64,000 nt of DNA from Nocardia sp. NBC_00565 (GTDB lineage: Bacteria; Actinomycetota; Actinomycetes; Mycobacteriales; Mycobacteriaceae), in assembly GCF_036345915.1 (NCBI RefSeq), contig NZ_CP107785.1, positions 7,068,001 to 7,132,000 of the forward strand, read 5' to 3'. Made by a program: the position numbers and the translations under genes. Under the pieces are notes generated by a model. The model worked only from the letters and a program-made list of their open reading frames with translations. It did not search any database and was not told where the DNA came from. Every line of letters begins with the position of its first letter. The stretch's first letter is position 1. Positions 53,665-62,305 of the stretch are shown here, piece by piece.

Positions 53665-55071
53665 GTGGCCAAGACCAAGTCGATATTCCGATGCTCCGCC
53701 TGCCGGTACGAGGTCGCCAAGTGGGTGGGCAAGTGCCCGGAGTGCGGTGCGTGGGGCACCGTCGACGAGGTAGCCGGATCGGCGGCGACCGCGGCATCGC
53801 CGGTCGGGCGGCGGGCCATGCTGCCGAGCACCGCCGCCGCGCCCATCTCGCAGATCGATTCGAAGGTCACCCAGGCCAGGCCGACCGGGGTCGAGGAACT
53901 CGACCGGGTGCTCGGCGGCGGCATCGTGCCCGGATCGGTCGTACTGCTCTCCGGTGAGCCGGGAGTCGGCAAGTCGACGCTGCTGTTGGAGGTGGCCCAC
54001 CGGTGGGCCACCCAGCGCGACGAGAAGTCGCTGTATGTCACCGCGGAGGAATCGGCCGGACAGGTCCGGCTGCGCGCCGACAGGACCAACGCCGTCCACG
54101 AGCGGGTGTATCTGGCCGCGGAATCGGATCTGTCGATCGTGCTCGGCCATGTCGAGCAGGTGCGGCCGACGCTGCTGGTGGTCGACTCGGTGCAGACCAT
54201 GCTGGTACCCGAGGTGGACGGCACCATCGGCGGCGTCACCCAGGTGCGCGCGGTCGCGGCGGCGCTCACCTCACTGGCCAAGGCGAGCGGGATCGCGGTG
54301 CTGTTGGTGGGACATGTCACCAAGGACGGCAATATCGCAGGCCCGCGCACGCTCGAGCATCTGGTGGATGTGGTGCTGCAGTTCGAGGGCGATAAGAACT
54401 CCACGCTGCGCATGGTGCGCGGGATCAAGAACCGCTTCGGCAGCTCCGATGAGGTCGGCTGTTTCGAACTACACGACGACGGGATCTCCTGCGTCACCGA
54501 TCCGTCCGGGCTGTTCCTGCACCACCGCACCGATTCGGTACCCGGCACGGCCGTGACGGTGGCGATGGACGGTAAGCGGCCGCTGGTCGCCGAGGTGCAG
54601 GGCCTCACCGTGCACACCGAGATCCCGAATCCGCGCCGGGCGGTGAGCGGACTGGACTACAACCGGGTCGCGATGGTGCTGGCCGTGCTGCAGAGCCGTG
54701 CGCGGGTGTTCCTCGGCAAGCACGACGTCTACGCCGCGACGGTCGGTGGCATGCGGCTACTGGAGCCCGCCGCGGATCTCGCTGTCGCACTTGCCATCGC
54801 GAGTGCCGAACGCGATCAGGCGCTGCCCGTCGGCTGGGTGATCCTCGGGGAGGTCGGGCTCGCCGGTGAGGTGCGTCGGGTGACCGGACTGGAGCGCAGA
54901 CTCGCCGAGGCCGAACGGCTCGGGTTCACCACCGCGCTGGTGCCGCCGGGCTTGGCACGGGCCAAGAGCGGCATGAAGATTCACGAGGTGGGCGATATGA
55001 AGTCGGCCATCCGCCTCGCCGGGTTGCGCAAGGCGCGCAGCGCACCCGCCGAGGCGCCTGCGGACTTCTGA
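53665..55071 (+). CDS. radA: DNA repair protein RadA (Sms)
   Basis: 468 residues, GTG start. Zinc finger Cys10, Cys13, Cys24, Cys27; Walker [14 protein letters not shown]; the RadA signature [11 protein letters not shown]; and a C-terminal Lon-protease-like domain ([20 protein letters not shown]). It is a branch-migration helicase in recombinational repair. In M. tuberculosis disA follows radA; here the radA stop is followed after 1 bp by the stop of a convergent gene, so disA is absent from this locus. Confidence 0.96.
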   Translation: MAKTKSIFRCSACRYEVAKWVGKCPECGAWGTVDEVAGSAATAASPVGRRAMLPSTAAAPISQIDSKVTQARPTGVEELDRVLGGGIVPGSVVLLSGEPGVGKSTLLLEVAHRWATQRDEKSLYVTAEESAGQVRLRADRTNAVHERVYLAAESDLSIVLGHVEQVRPTLLVVDSVQTMLVPEVDGTIGGVTQVRAVAAALTSLAKASGIAVLLVGHVTKDGNIAGPRTLEHLVDVVLQFEGDKNSTLRMVRGIKNRFGSSDEVGCFELHDDGISCVTDPSGLFLHHRTDSVPGTAVTVAMDGKRPLVAEVQGLTVHTEIPNPRRAVSGLDYNRVAMVLAVLQSRARVFLGKHDVYAATVGGMRLLEPAADLAVALAIASAERDQALPVGWVILGEVGLAGEVRRVTGLERRLAEAERLGFTTALVPPGLARAKSGMKIHEVGDMKSAIRLAGLRKARSAPAEAPADF

Positions 55072-55072
55072 A

Positions 55073-55753
55073 CTAGGCGATATTGAACGGCTCGGCCGCG
55101 CTGCGCAGTGAACCGAGCTGCGCGACAACGGCATACGCGCCCGGCGGCACCTGGACCCGGTCACCGGCGCAGTTGGGCTGCGAGGTCGAACCCGACCAGG
55201 TGACCATGAACGCCGCCTGCTCGCCGCGATTCAGGGTGCGCACATCCGGCGCGCCGTCCGGGTAGCAGTCGGTACTCGACCACAGGCGACGCTGGCCGTC
55301 GAGGCTGGTCACCGAGACCTGCTGCAGTCCGGAGCCGACGTCACGCGAGCAAGCCGAGGACGAGATATTGGTGATCACGATGCCGAATACCGGGGTCTCA
55401 CCGGTCTTGTAGGTCGGCTGCTCGACGGTCACCTTCACCGCAAGCGACTGATCGGGGCAGATGCCCGCCGCGCCCGCGGCACCGCTGGCATTGGCGACAG
55501 TGGTGCCGGATGGCTTCGCGCTGGTTTCACCGGTGGTCGACGGCGGCGTCGAGGCGGACGCCGCAGCGGGCTTGTTCGTCGCCGACGACGAACTCGTCGC
55601 GGCCGCCTTCGTAGTGCCGGGCGAATCGCCGCCGCGCGCGACCGTCAAGACCAACCAGATCACCAGTGCGAGCGCCACGACCAGGATGCCGATGGCGAGC
55701 GCGCGGCGTCGCCAATAGATCTCCGGAGGCAGCGGTCCATTCGGTTCCAGCAC
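55073..55753 (-). CDS. Membrane-anchored conserved protein (Rv3587c-like)
   Basis: 226 residues, GTG start. A cytosolic N-terminus PPEIYWRRRALA leads to one membrane segment (about 18-40), then a Ser/Thr/Ala-rich linker and an extracytosolic domain with QSLAVKVTVEQPTYKTGETP, FGIVITNISSSACSRDVGSG and PPGAYAVVAQLGS. Paired Cys residues (about four) suggest disulfides. It matches the conserved gene between radA/disA and canB in mycobacteria. Function unknown. Confidence 0.85.
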   Translation of the reverse strand: MLEPNGPLPPEIYWRRRALAIGILVVALALVIWLVLTVARGGDSPGTTKAAATSSSSATNKPAAASASTPPSTTGETSAKPSGTTVANASGAAGAAGICPDQSLAVKVTVEQPTYKTGETPVFGIVITNISSSACSRDVGSGLQQVSVTSLDGQRRLWSSTDCYPDGAPDVRTLNRGEQAAFMVTWSGSTSQPNCAGDRVQVPPGAYAVVAQLGSLRSAAEPFNIA

Positions 55754-55876
55754 GGAGTCAACGGTAAGGGCACGATCCGGTACAGCGACTCAGGACCCCG
55801 GCGTGTCGGATCGGAAAACGCGAGCGCGGCAGGTAAATTCCGGTCGGCACGCTGGGCGTGCTGTCAATCGGCCGGA

Positions 55877-56500
55877 TCAGGCCAGCTCACCGATATTGCC
55901 GACGACCCGCTGCAGCTGCACCCGGCCCTCGGCCAGCTTATAGGTGACACAGGCGATCGCGCACTCACCGGTCGCCACCCGCTGCGAGATGATCATCGAC
56001 CGCTGCATGAGCAGCCTGCTGGTCTCCACCACATGCCTGGCCTCCATCTCGTCGACGGTGGACAGTCCCTCCCGGCGCCCGATCAGAATCGACGGCGTGA
56101 CCCGCTCGACGACACTGCGGATGAACCCGCCCGGCACCTCGCCGCCGTCCAGTGCGTCGATGGTGGCCTTCACCGCGCCGCAGCTGTCGTGGCCGAGCAC
56201 CACGATCAGCGGCACGTTCAACACCTGCACCCCGTACTCGATCGAGCCGAGCACCGAACTGTCCACCACGTGGCCCGCGGTGCGCACGACGAACATATCG
56301 CCGAGGCCCTGGTCGAAGATCAGCTCGGCGGCGACGCGGGAGTCACCGCAGCCGAACAGGATGGCGTGCGGATGCTGGCCGCTGACGAGTTTCGCCCGGT
56401 CGACCGCGCCCTGACTAGGATGCAGCAGCGCGCCGTTCACGAAACGCTCGTTGCCCTCGCGTAGGGATTTCCAGGCACTGATCGGGTTGGTATCGGGCAT
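55877..56500 (-). CDS. canB: Beta-class carbonic anhydrase
   Basis: 207 residues from the ATG at 56500, matching the length and N-terminus (MPDTNPISAWKSL) of mycobacterial CanB; two earlier in-frame ATGs lack support. Zinc ligands are in FGCGDSRVAAE (Cys, Asp, Arg) and GHDSCGAV (His, Cys). It hydrates CO2 to bicarbonate in the cytosol. It diverges from mutY, as in Rv3588c-Rv3589. Confidence 0.95.
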   Translation of the reverse strand: MPDTNPISAWKSLREGNERFVNGALLHPSQGAVDRAKLVSGQHPHAILFGCGDSRVAAELIFDQGLGDMFVVRTAGHVVDSSVLGSIEYGVQVLNVPLIVVLGHDSCGAVKATIDALDGGEVPGGFIRSVVERVTPSILIGRREGLSTVDEMEARHVVETSRLLMQRSMIISQRVATGECAIACVTYKLAEGRVQLQRVVGNIGELA

Positions 56501-56574
56501 AACAGTCATTGTGCACATCGCATGGGGTTACCAGCGAGTTCGTTTCGTTACGGGTTGGCAAATATCGACTGGCC

Positions 56575-57546
56575 ATGGGACGAGTAGGAACGGTGAGGGC
56601 AGTGTTCGAGGGTGGCGCAGCACATAAGCGTGCCGGCGCGGTGCGCAAGATCGCGGCGGAGACCAATCGCGTGGATGCCGACTTGTTGCTGGACTGGTAC
56701 CGAGAGACCGCCCGGGATCTGCCGTGGCGTCGCGAAGGCGTCACCGCGTGGCAGATCCTGATGAGCGAGATCATGCTGCAGCAGACGCCGGTGGTGCGGG
56801 TCGAGCCGATCTGGCGGGAGTGGGTGGCGCGCTGGCCGGTGCCGTCGGCGATGGCGGCCTCTTCGCAGGCGGAAGTACTGCGGGCCTGGGGCAAGCTGGG
56901 GTATCCGCGGCGGGCGTTGCGGCTGCACGAGTGCGCCGAGGTGCTTACGCGGGAGCACGGTGACGAGGTGCCCGCGGATGTCGACGTGCTACTCGGTCTG
57001 CCCGGCATCGGCGCGTATACGGCCAGGGCGGTGGCCTGCTTCGCGTATGGGCAGCGCGTTCCGGTGGTGGACACCAATGTTCGCCGGGTGGTGGCGCGGG
57101 CGGTGCACGGACGGGCCGAGGCCGGTAATCCGTCTTCGCGCGATCTGCCGGAGACCGAAGCACTGCTGCCGCGCCGAATCGACCACGCCGCGATGTTTTC
57201 CGCGGCGCTGATGGAGTTGGGCGCGACGGTGTGCACGGCGCGCACGCCCGACTGCGTGCGCTGCCCGCTGCCGGAGTGCGCGTGGGTGTCCGCGGGCCGG
57301 CCGGTATCCGACGTGGTTCGCAAGACGCAGAAGTACGAGGGCACCGATCGGCAGGCGCGCGGTCGTTTACTCGACGTCTTGCGTGACGCCACCGGCCCGG
57401 TCGAGCGAATTCGCTTGGACCTGGCCTGGACTCGCGACCCTGGTCAGCGGGACCGTGCGCTGGACTCGCTACTTCTGGACGGCCTTATCGAGCAGACCGC
57501 AGACGGGCTGTTCGCACTGGCAGGAGAAGGCGGAACCGTCGACTGA
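56575..57546 (+). CDS. mutY: A/G-specific adenine glycosylase
   Basis: 323 residues from the ATG at 56575. It removes adenine opposite 8-oxoguanine. Helix-hairpin-helix and catalytic Asp are in LPGIGAYTARAVACFAYGQ and VPVVDTNVRRVVARA, the catalytic Glu in SEIMLQQTPV, and the 4Fe-4S cluster is CTARTPDCVRCPLPEC. No NUDT1-like C-terminal domain of the long form is evident, as in mycobacteria. TATCGA lies about 7 nt before the start and no ribosome-binding site is seen, so it may be leaderless. Its 3' 60 bp are copied twice downstream (57565-57736). Confidence 0.94.
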   Translation: MGRVGTVRAVFEGGAAHKRAGAVRKIAAETNRVDADLLLDWYRETARDLPWRREGVTAWQILMSEIMLQQTPVVRVEPIWREWVARWPVPSAMAASSQAEVLRAWGKLGYPRRALRLHECAEVLTREHGDEVPADVDVLLGLPGIGAYTARAVACFAYGQRVPVVDTNVRRVVARAVHGRAEAGNPSSRDLPETEALLPRRIDHAAMFSAALMELGATVCTARTPDCVRCPLPECAWVSAGRPVSDVVRKTQKYEGTDRQARGRLLDVLRDATGPVERIRLDLAWTRDPGQRDRALDSLLLDGLIEQTADGLFALAGEGGTVD

Positions 57547-57736
57547 CCGTCGTCCGAGGAGCCCGCTAGCGGCCTGGCGTATTCAAAGACCGGCTCTTCG
57601 AGCTGGCGGGCGGAGGCGGCCCCGTCGACTGACCGTTTTCCACGGAACCTGCTAGCGGCCTGGCGTATTCAAAGACCGGCTCTTCGAATTGGCGGGCGGA
57701 GGCGGCCCCGTCGACTGACCGTTTTCCACGGAACCC
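57505..57736. repeat. Duplicated mutY 3' ends (86-bp units)
   Basis: Two 86-bp units at 57565-57650 and 57651-57736 begin GCTAGCGGCCTGGCGTATTC and end in CCGTCGACTGACCGTTTTCC. They are close copies of each other. Their second halves resemble the end of mutY itself (57505-57564): LFELAGGGGPVD then stop, against LFALAGEGGTVD then stop. So the mutY tail occurs three times in tandem. Confidence 0.88.
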
Positions 57737-57793
57737 TGTGGCGGCCTTTGCGTCAGGCGTCCACAAGGGGCGAGGCTGGCTAGTGATCCGGGC

Positions 57794-58534
57794 TCAGGCG
57801 AGGACTTTGCGGAGGAATTGTTCGACTTCGGCGCGATAGCGCTCGGGTTGGTCGTCGTGGACCAGGTGGCCGGAGTTCGGGACGCGAATGTAGGTGGCAT
57901 CGGGGTGAACGACGGCCATCTGCCGCATCTGCCCCTCCGGGGTGACCGTGAATTCGCCTTCGATCAGCAGGACGGGTGCTCGAACCGCGCGCCACTGCGG
58001 CCAGAAATCGCGGGTGCCCCACTCCTCGGAGATATCGCGGAAGGTCGAGACCGAACCGTGCAGGCGGTAGCCGTCGGGGCCGTGGTCGAAGGAGTTGAGG
58101 AAGTAGCGTCCGGCCACCAGCCCGAAGTAATCCAGGACGGCGCGCTCGTCCGGAAACGGTTGCGGCCAGGCCTCGATCATGGCCGCCCAGTTCGCGGCGG
58201 TGCGACCGCGGAAGTCGGGGGCGATGTCCTCCACCACCAGCGCGCGCACCCGCTCCGGATATTGCGCGGCGAACACCCAGCCGTGCAGCCCGCCCATCGA
58301 ATGCCCGATCACGACCATGGGTTCGGTGATTTCGGCGGTGGCCGCGGCGAGGTCGTCGATGAAGGCCTCGGTGGTCAGCTCCGCGGGCGCGGGACGGCCG
58401 TGACCCGCGGCATCGAAGGTGTAGACATGACCGAACTCGCGCAGCCACTCCAGCTGATCACGCCAGGTGCGGGCGCTGCCCATCAGTCCGTGCAGCAGCA
58501 GGATCGGGCCCCCTGCTCCGCCTTCGTCGTACAC
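57794..58534 (-). CDS. Alpha/beta hydrolase (Rv3591c-like)
   Basis: 246 residues from a GTG at 58534. The frame remains open to 59341 through repeat-derived sequence, so this start is the first one that begins the fold (VYDEGGAGGPILLLHGLMGS). Nucleophile elbow GHSMGGLHG supplies the Ser, LLIEGEFTV the acid region and NSGHLVHDDQPE the His. Ester or epoxide-like substrates cannot be distinguished. Position before mhuD matches Rv3591c. A foldback repeat occupies the space between them. Confidence 0.85.
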   Translation of the reverse strand: MYDEGGAGGPILLLHGLMGSARTWRDQLEWLREFGHVYTFDAAGHGRPAPAELTTEAFIDDLAAATAEITEPMVVIGHSMGGLHGWVFAAQYPERVRALVVEDIAPDFRGRTAANWAAMIEAWPQPFPDERAVLDYFGLVAGRYFLNSFDHGPDGYRLHGSVSTFRDISEEWGTRDFWPQWRAVRAPVLLIEGEFTVTPEGQMRQMAVVHPDATYIRVPNSGHLVHDDQPERYRAEVEQFLRKVLA

Positions 58535-58544
58535 AGTGACATTT

Positions 58545-58757
58545 TGCCGTGCCTGCGGCACGGCGTGTTCGCGGCCCCCTGATGTCTCGCGTCCGACCCT
58601 TTCGAGCGACCTGCAAGCAGTCGCAAGCGGTGCCGTCGAGACTCGCGCCTGCGGCGCATGCGCTTCGACGGCTCGGCTGAGTTCGATGGCCGCGCCTCCG
58701 GCGCGGACGCGAGACGGGCCGCGAACGGTCGCTCGTAAGACTCGCTCCGTAGTGGGC
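58545..58757. repeat. Foldback repeat between the hydrolase and mhuD, with nested dispersed repeat
   Basis: Related to 46470-46620. The left arm is TGTTCGCGGCCCCCTG then GTCTCGCGTCCGA, and the right arm GCGGACGCGAGACGGGCCGC then GAACGGTCGCTCGTAAGACT, ending CGCTCCGTAGTGG. A copy of the 31-bp dispersed repeat (58600-58630) is inserted in the left part. The element lies between two divergent genes and must also carry their promoters or displace them. Confidence 0.88.
58600..58630. repeat. Dispersed repeat copy inside the foldback element
   Basis: TTTCGAGCGACCTGCAAGCA then GTCGCAAGCGG, one base different from the common form at the GCTAGCGG end. It sits in the opposite orientation to the copies at 32569 and 38482, inside the left part of the larger foldback repeat. 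Confidence 0.88.
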
Positions 58758-58786
58758 AAGTCATCGGCGAACGTATTGTCGGACGC

Positions 58787-59101
58787 ATGGCTGTTGTGAA
58801 GATCAATGCGATCGAGGTTCCGGAGGGCGCAGGCCCCGAGTTGGAGAAGCGGTTCGCCCACCGCGCGCACGCGGTCGAGGGCTCGCCCGGGTTTCTCGGC
58901 TTCCAGTTGCTGCGGCCGGTGGCCGGGGAGAACCGGTACTTCGTTGTGACCCAGTGGGATTCGGAGGAATCGTTCGCGGCGTGGCGGGACGGGCCCGCGC
59001 GGGAAGCGCATGCGGGCGAGCGGCAGAAGCCGGTTTCGACCGGGGCCTCGCTGCTCGAGTTCGAGGTCGTGCTGGACGTCGCCGGCAAATCCGCTTCCTG
59101 A
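58787..59101 (+). CDS. mhuD: Heme-degrading monooxygenase MhuD
   Basis: 104 residues, antibiotic-biosynthesis-monooxygenase fold. The sequence MAVVKINAIEVPEGAGPELE is almost that of M. tuberculosis MhuD. The three active-site residues fall at the same numbers: Asn7, Trp66 and His75 (heme ligand). MhuD degrades heme to mycobilin and releases iron without CO. Its position beside the Rv3591c-like hydrolase agrees with Rv3592. A strong terminator follows. Confidence 0.94.
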   Translation: MAVVKINAIEVPEGAGPELEKRFAHRAHAVEGSPGFLGFQLLRPVAGENRYFVVTQWDSEESFAAWRDGPAREAHAGERQKPVSTGASLLEFEVVLDVAGKSAS

Positions 59102-59109
59102 ACAGACGC

Positions 59110-59151
59110 GGCAGCCGACTCGCCCACCCTGCGGTGGGCGAGTCGGCTGCC
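59110..59151. terminator. Terminator after mhuD
   Basis: A perfect 19-bp stem: GGCAGCCGACTCGCCCACC (59110-59128) with its complement at 59133-59151 and loop CTGC, 8 bp after the mhuD stop. Confidence 0.93.
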
Positions 59152-59214
59152 GATTCTTCGAGCGACCAGCGAGCAGCCACCGGCGGTGTTGACGCGGATG
59201 CCGACAGCTGTCAC

Positions 59215-59345
59215 AGTTCGAATGACAAACGTGAAGGTGATGCGGTAATTCGGTGATACTCCGAAGCGGTCGCGCCACTGTGTTCCTGCACCGAGTCCTT
59301 GGTGCCGGAAAGCCAGACACCGGCACCTTCGCACCGACCAACTGA
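59215..59345 (+). promoter_or_regulatory. Probable cobalamin riboswitch before cbtBA
   Basis: The leader of cbtB contains elements of the cobalamin riboswitch in order: GGTGATGCGGTAATTCGGTG, then GCGCCACTG (59272-59280), a variable stem, and GGAAAGCCAGACACCGGC (59307-59324), which resembles the B12-box region. cbtA/cbtB are typical cobalamin-riboswitch targets. Fold and boundaries were judged by eye; a covariance search is needed to be certain. Confidence 0.72.
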
Positions 59346-59373
59346 CGGGACGCGCATCCCTAGGAGGACTCGA

Positions 59374-59568
59374 ATGGCCATCGCGCATTCACCGAGTCGG
59401 GCAACCGATTCGCTCGGCACGCTGCTCGTCGCAGTAGGCGTCGTTCTTCTGGCACTGCTCACGCTGTACCTGGTCGGGTTCGACCAGGGCGTCATCTCGC
59501 GCAGCGGGATGTACCTGCACGAGTTGATGCACGACGGACGTCACCTGCTGGGTGTTCCGTGTCACTGA
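59374..59568 (+). CDS. cbtB: Cobalt transporter subunit CbtB
   Basis: 64 residues from the ATG at 59374, after AGGAGG. One membrane segment (about 17-37) and the family C-terminus YLHELMHDGRHLLGVPCH, with a His-rich metal-binding motif. CbtB works with CbtA in cobalt uptake for cobalamin synthesis. The frame overlaps cbtA by 10 bp. Confidence 0.93.
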   Translation: MAIAHSPSRATDSLGTLLVAVGVVLLALLTLYLVGFDQGVISRSGMYLHELMHDGRHLLGVPCH

Positions 59569-60368
59569 ATTCACCCGTGCCGCCTACTCCCCTGGGCGGA
59601 TCGCTCAAGACTCTGCTGTTGCGCGGCCTGCTGGCCGGCCTGATCGCCGGTCTGCTGGCCGCGACAGTGGGCTATTTCGTCGGCGAACCCAAGATCGATG
59701 CCGCCATTTCCATCGAAGAGGCCAATACCGCGAAGGCGGAGTCCGCCGAGCATTCGAGCGCCGGACATTCGCACGGCGATGAGGAAGCGCCGCTGGTCAG
59801 CAGGTCCGGGCAGAAGGCAGGACAATTCCTGGCGCTCGGACTCGCCGGGCTCGCACTCGGTGCCATCTTCGCTTCGGTCGCCCACTTCGCGCGCAGGTAC
59901 ACCACGTTGTCCGGGCCGAAGCTGGCACTCGGGCTGGCGCTGGCCGGTTGGACCGCGATCGTCGCGGTGCCGTTCTTCAAATACCCGGCCAATCCACCTG
60001 CCGTGGGTGAACCCGACACCATCAACGAGCGCACCTTGCTGTGGCTGGCAGCGGTGTTGCTCGGGCTCGCGGCCGTCGGCATCGGGGTATTCATCTACAA
60101 ACTGCTTGCCACACAGCTCGATACGGTCCGGCTGATCGCTGGTGTCGCGGCGTTCGTGCTCGTCGTGGTGCTCGGCTACATCCTGCTGCCCGGCATCAAC
60201 GAGGTGAAGGAAGACTTCCCGGCCGTGCTGCTGTGGCAGTTCCGCGCGACCTCGCTCGGCGAGACGGCCACGCTGTGGGCATCCCTGGGCATCGGATTCG
60301 CGGCGCTCACCGAATTCGCCACGCGCGGTAGCACTCCGGTACGAGAGCCGGTCACTACCGCAGGCTGA
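59559..60368 (+). CDS. cbtA: Cobalt transporter CbtA
   Basis: 269 residues, GTG start inside the end of cbtB. Five to seven membrane segments beginning LLLRGLLAGLIAGLLAATVG. The extracytosolic loop EHSSAGHSHGDEE is His-rich, as expected for Co(II) capture, and WTAIVAVPFFKYPANPPAVG is a CbtA signature. Expression is expected to fall when cobalamin is plentiful through the upstream riboswitch. Confidence 0.93.
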   Translation: MSLNSPVPPTPLGGSLKTLLLRGLLAGLIAGLLAATVGYFVGEPKIDAAISIEEANTAKAESAEHSSAGHSHGDEEAPLVSRSGQKAGQFLALGLAGLALGAIFASVAHFARRYTTLSGPKLALGLALAGWTAIVAVPFFKYPANPPAVGEPDTINERTLLWLAAVLLGLAAVGIGVFIYKLLATQLDTVRLIAGVAAFVLVVVLGYILLPGINEVKEDFPAVLLWQFRATSLGETATLWASLGIGFAALTEFATRGSTPVREPVTTAG

Positions 60369-60404
60369 TCCGGAGTTCGTACTGCGGGAGGCAGTGTCGG
60401 TTCC

Positions 60405-60884
60405 ATGACCGGCACTGCCTTTTCCGTCGCACCACACACCAACCGCCCGCCGCGCGCGGTTTCGGTGGCATTCATCGGCCTCGTCGTCGCCCTGCTGTGC
60501 GGCGTCGGTGAGGCGATCACCTACACCGCCGTTCAGTTGGACCGGCCGAACGCCGATATCGGCTCTCTCGCCACAGGTCTGGCCATCCGCGGCACCATCT
60601 ACCTGGTGGTACTTGCGGTGGCCTGCCAAATGGCGCGCGGCGCCCGCTGGGCCCGCATCGTCCTCACCTTCGGCATCGGCGTAATCGGCCTGGCGTCACT
60701 GATCATCGAACCACTGGCAGCCACGTTGTCCGCCAGGGAATTCAGCGACCTCTTCGACGACCTCACCCCGTCCGCAGTGATCACCGGAGCCTTCCGCACC
60801 GCCCACATCCTGGCGGTACTGGTTGCCATCCCCGCAATGTACCGCCCGAGCGCCCGCCGATACTTCCGCTCGCACCGCGCCTGA
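60405..60884 (+). CDS. Hypothetical four-span membrane protein
   Basis: 159 residues, membrane segments near 22-44, 62-80, 85-107 and 133-150, with a short N-terminal cytosolic tail. Phrases such as RGTIYLVVLAVACQMARGAR and RTAHILAVLVAIPAMYRPSA are common in actinobacterial unnamed membrane proteins. It lies 36 bp after cbtA and may be read through from it. No function assigned. Bases 60885-60977 after it contain nothing notable. Confidence 0.75.
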   Translation: MTGTAFSVAPHTNRPPRAVSVAFIGLVVALLCGVGEAITYTAVQLDRPNADIGSLATGLAIRGTIYLVVLAVACQMARGARWARIVLTFGIGVIGLASLIIEPLAATLSAREFSDLFDDLTPSAVITGAFRTAHILAVLVAIPAMYRPSARRYFRSHRA

Positions 60885-60977
60885 TGCTGCCGCTTGGTTT
60901 CGGGCGTTTGCAGGAGTTGAGAGTGGCGGTTTCGAGTGCTACCGGGTGCGCGAGCGGTGAGGATCGTATGACCACTG

Positions 60978-61010
60978 GGCCCCTCGCACACGGTGGGTGT
61001 GCGAGGGGCC
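60978..61010. terminator. Terminator beyond the osmC-like gene
   Basis: GGCCCCTCGCACAC (60978-60991) pairs perfectly with GTGTGCGAGGGGCC (60997-61010) around GGTGG. It lies 7 bp beyond the minus-strand stop at 61017. Confidence 0.9.
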
Positions 61011-61016
61011 GGGAAG

Positions 61017-61457
61017 TCAGGCGAGGGCGGCGTCGAGGGTGATGTTGTCGACTCCGGCGAGGGCCTTGCTGACGGGGCAGCCCGCCTTGGCGGCAGCCGC
61101 GGCGGCCGCGAAGCCGTCGGCGTCCAAGCCGGAGACCCTGCCGCGGACGGTGAGTTTGATGGCGCTGATGCGGAAGCCACCGTCGGGGTCGGGGCCGAGG
61201 GTTACGTCGGCGGTCACGTCCAGGCTCTCCGGGGTCGCGCCCGCGTTGCCGATCTGGGCGGAGAGGGCCATCGCGAAGCAGGAGGAGTGGGCCGCGGCGA
61301 TCAGTTCCTCGGGGCTGGTGGTGCCGTCGGCATCGTCGGCGGCACGCTTGGGGAACGAGACGTCATACTTACCGACACCGGAGCTGGCCAGCTCGACCTG
61401 GCCGGAGCCGTCCTGCAGGCCGCCGGTCCAAGCAGTGCGCGCGGTACGTGTGGGCAT
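61017..61457 (-). CDS. OsmC/Ohr-family peroxidase
   Basis: 146 residues from the ATG at 61457. The two family cysteines are in AAHSSCFAMALSAQIG and KAGCPVSKALAG, so a thiol peroxidase reducing organic hydroperoxides is likely. It begins MPTRTARTAWTGGLQDGSGQ, closer to the OsmC than to the Ohr subgroup. The upstream frame to 61604 has no family similarity. No MarR-type OhrR neighbour is present. Confidence 0.9.
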   Translation of the reverse strand: MPTRTARTAWTGGLQDGSGQVELASSGVGKYDVSFPKRAADDADGTTSPEELIAAAHSSCFAMALSAQIGNAGATPESLDVTADVTLGPDPDGGFRISAIKLTVRGRVSGLDADGFAAAAAAAKAGCPVSKALAGVDNITLDAALA

Positions 61458-61820
61458 CACAGTCCTTTCGATGATGTTCGAATCACGATTCGTAGTCGAA
61501 CCTACCGCCGCCCGGTGCACAACGGAGTCCGAAGCCGCGATCGCGCAGAGCCCTGTGCGAACGAATCCAACACTGCGGTACGAACGACCGCGCTGAAACT
61601 CCATTCCGCATCACCACGTCATCCCGAACGCCCGACTCCAACATGTTCCGGTTGCTGGTCGAGTTCACCCGCGCGACCGAGTCGGTGTGGCTGGATCCGA
61701 CTCGGCCGCGCATTGTCTTCGGGTTCGCCGCTGGCCCGGCTGAGCTCGATTCACGTGTGTCGCTATCGATCCGTTGCCGCGGGTGCGGCGGGCAGGCGCT
61801 GCCGCGAATACGGCGGCCGG
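61458..61820. other. Gene-free region between the osmC-like and SRPBCC genes
   Basis: 363 bp with no supported gene. Frames present are arginine-rich shadows without a ribosome-binding site. Near 61475-61500 it is AT-richer (TTCGATGATGTTCGAATCACGATTC), probably the promoter of the osmC-like gene. Confidence 0.5.
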
Positions 61821-62303
61821 TTACCGCTGTTCGAGGGGGGTTCCGGTGCGCTGATCGAGCTGTTCGAGCACCATGGGCCAGGCCTGGGAGTGGCGGTCGC
61901 GGGAGGGTTCGTCGGCGAACCCCGCGTGCGCCAGGCTGAGTCGGGTGCCGTAGTCGGTCGGGGCGAAATGGACTGTCACCGTGGTCTCCGCGCCGTCGGT
62001 GCCGCCCGTTCCGGTCACCCAGGTCAGCTCGACCAACTGGTCCGGGTTCAGGCGCAGGAAACGTCCGTAGTGTGGGCTGCGCATGCCCTGGTAGTCGGTT
62101 TCGAAGAAGAACGGCTCGTTCACCGCGGGACGCATGAGCACCGAGCCGGGAGCCGCGAACCAGTGGTCGAACTGCTCGGTCCAGGCCCGGTACAGCACCG
62201 GCGCCGATGCGACCATCATGCGCTCGACTTCGAGCCCATAGGGCCGCGACGACAGATCTGGTACCCGCACTGGTTCGACCATATTTCGGACTGTACCGCG
62301 CAT
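61821..62303 (-). CDS. SRPBCC/AHSA1-type protein
   Basis: 160 residues from the ATG at 62303, with GGAG 5 nt upstream. The Bet v 1-like fold shows [40 protein letters not shown] and [20 protein letters not shown], typical of AHSA1/ATPase-activator-like or CoxG-like small proteins that bind hydrophobic ligands. The substrate is unknown. It overlaps no gene, and starts 2 bp after the SMR stop, so it is co-transcribed with it. Confidence 0.85.
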   Translation of the reverse strand: MRGTVRNMVEPVRVPDLSSRPYGLEVERMMVASAPVLYRAWTEQFDHWFAAPGSVLMRPAVNEPFFFETDYQGMRSPHYGRFLRLNPDQLVELTWVTGTGGTDGAETTVTVHFAPTDYGTRLSLAHAGFADEPSRDRHSQAWPMVLEQLDQRTGTPLEQR

Positions 62304-62305
62304 AC

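Noticed and set aside
59157..59184. Further copy of the 31-bp dispersed repeat after mhuD
   Set aside because: TTCGAGCGACCAGCGAGCAG resembles the element, but the second half is too different to count without a statistical test.
58535..59341. Upstream extension of the alpha/beta hydrolase
   Set aside because: It passes through the foldback repeat and antisense to mhuD; the fold begins at 58534.
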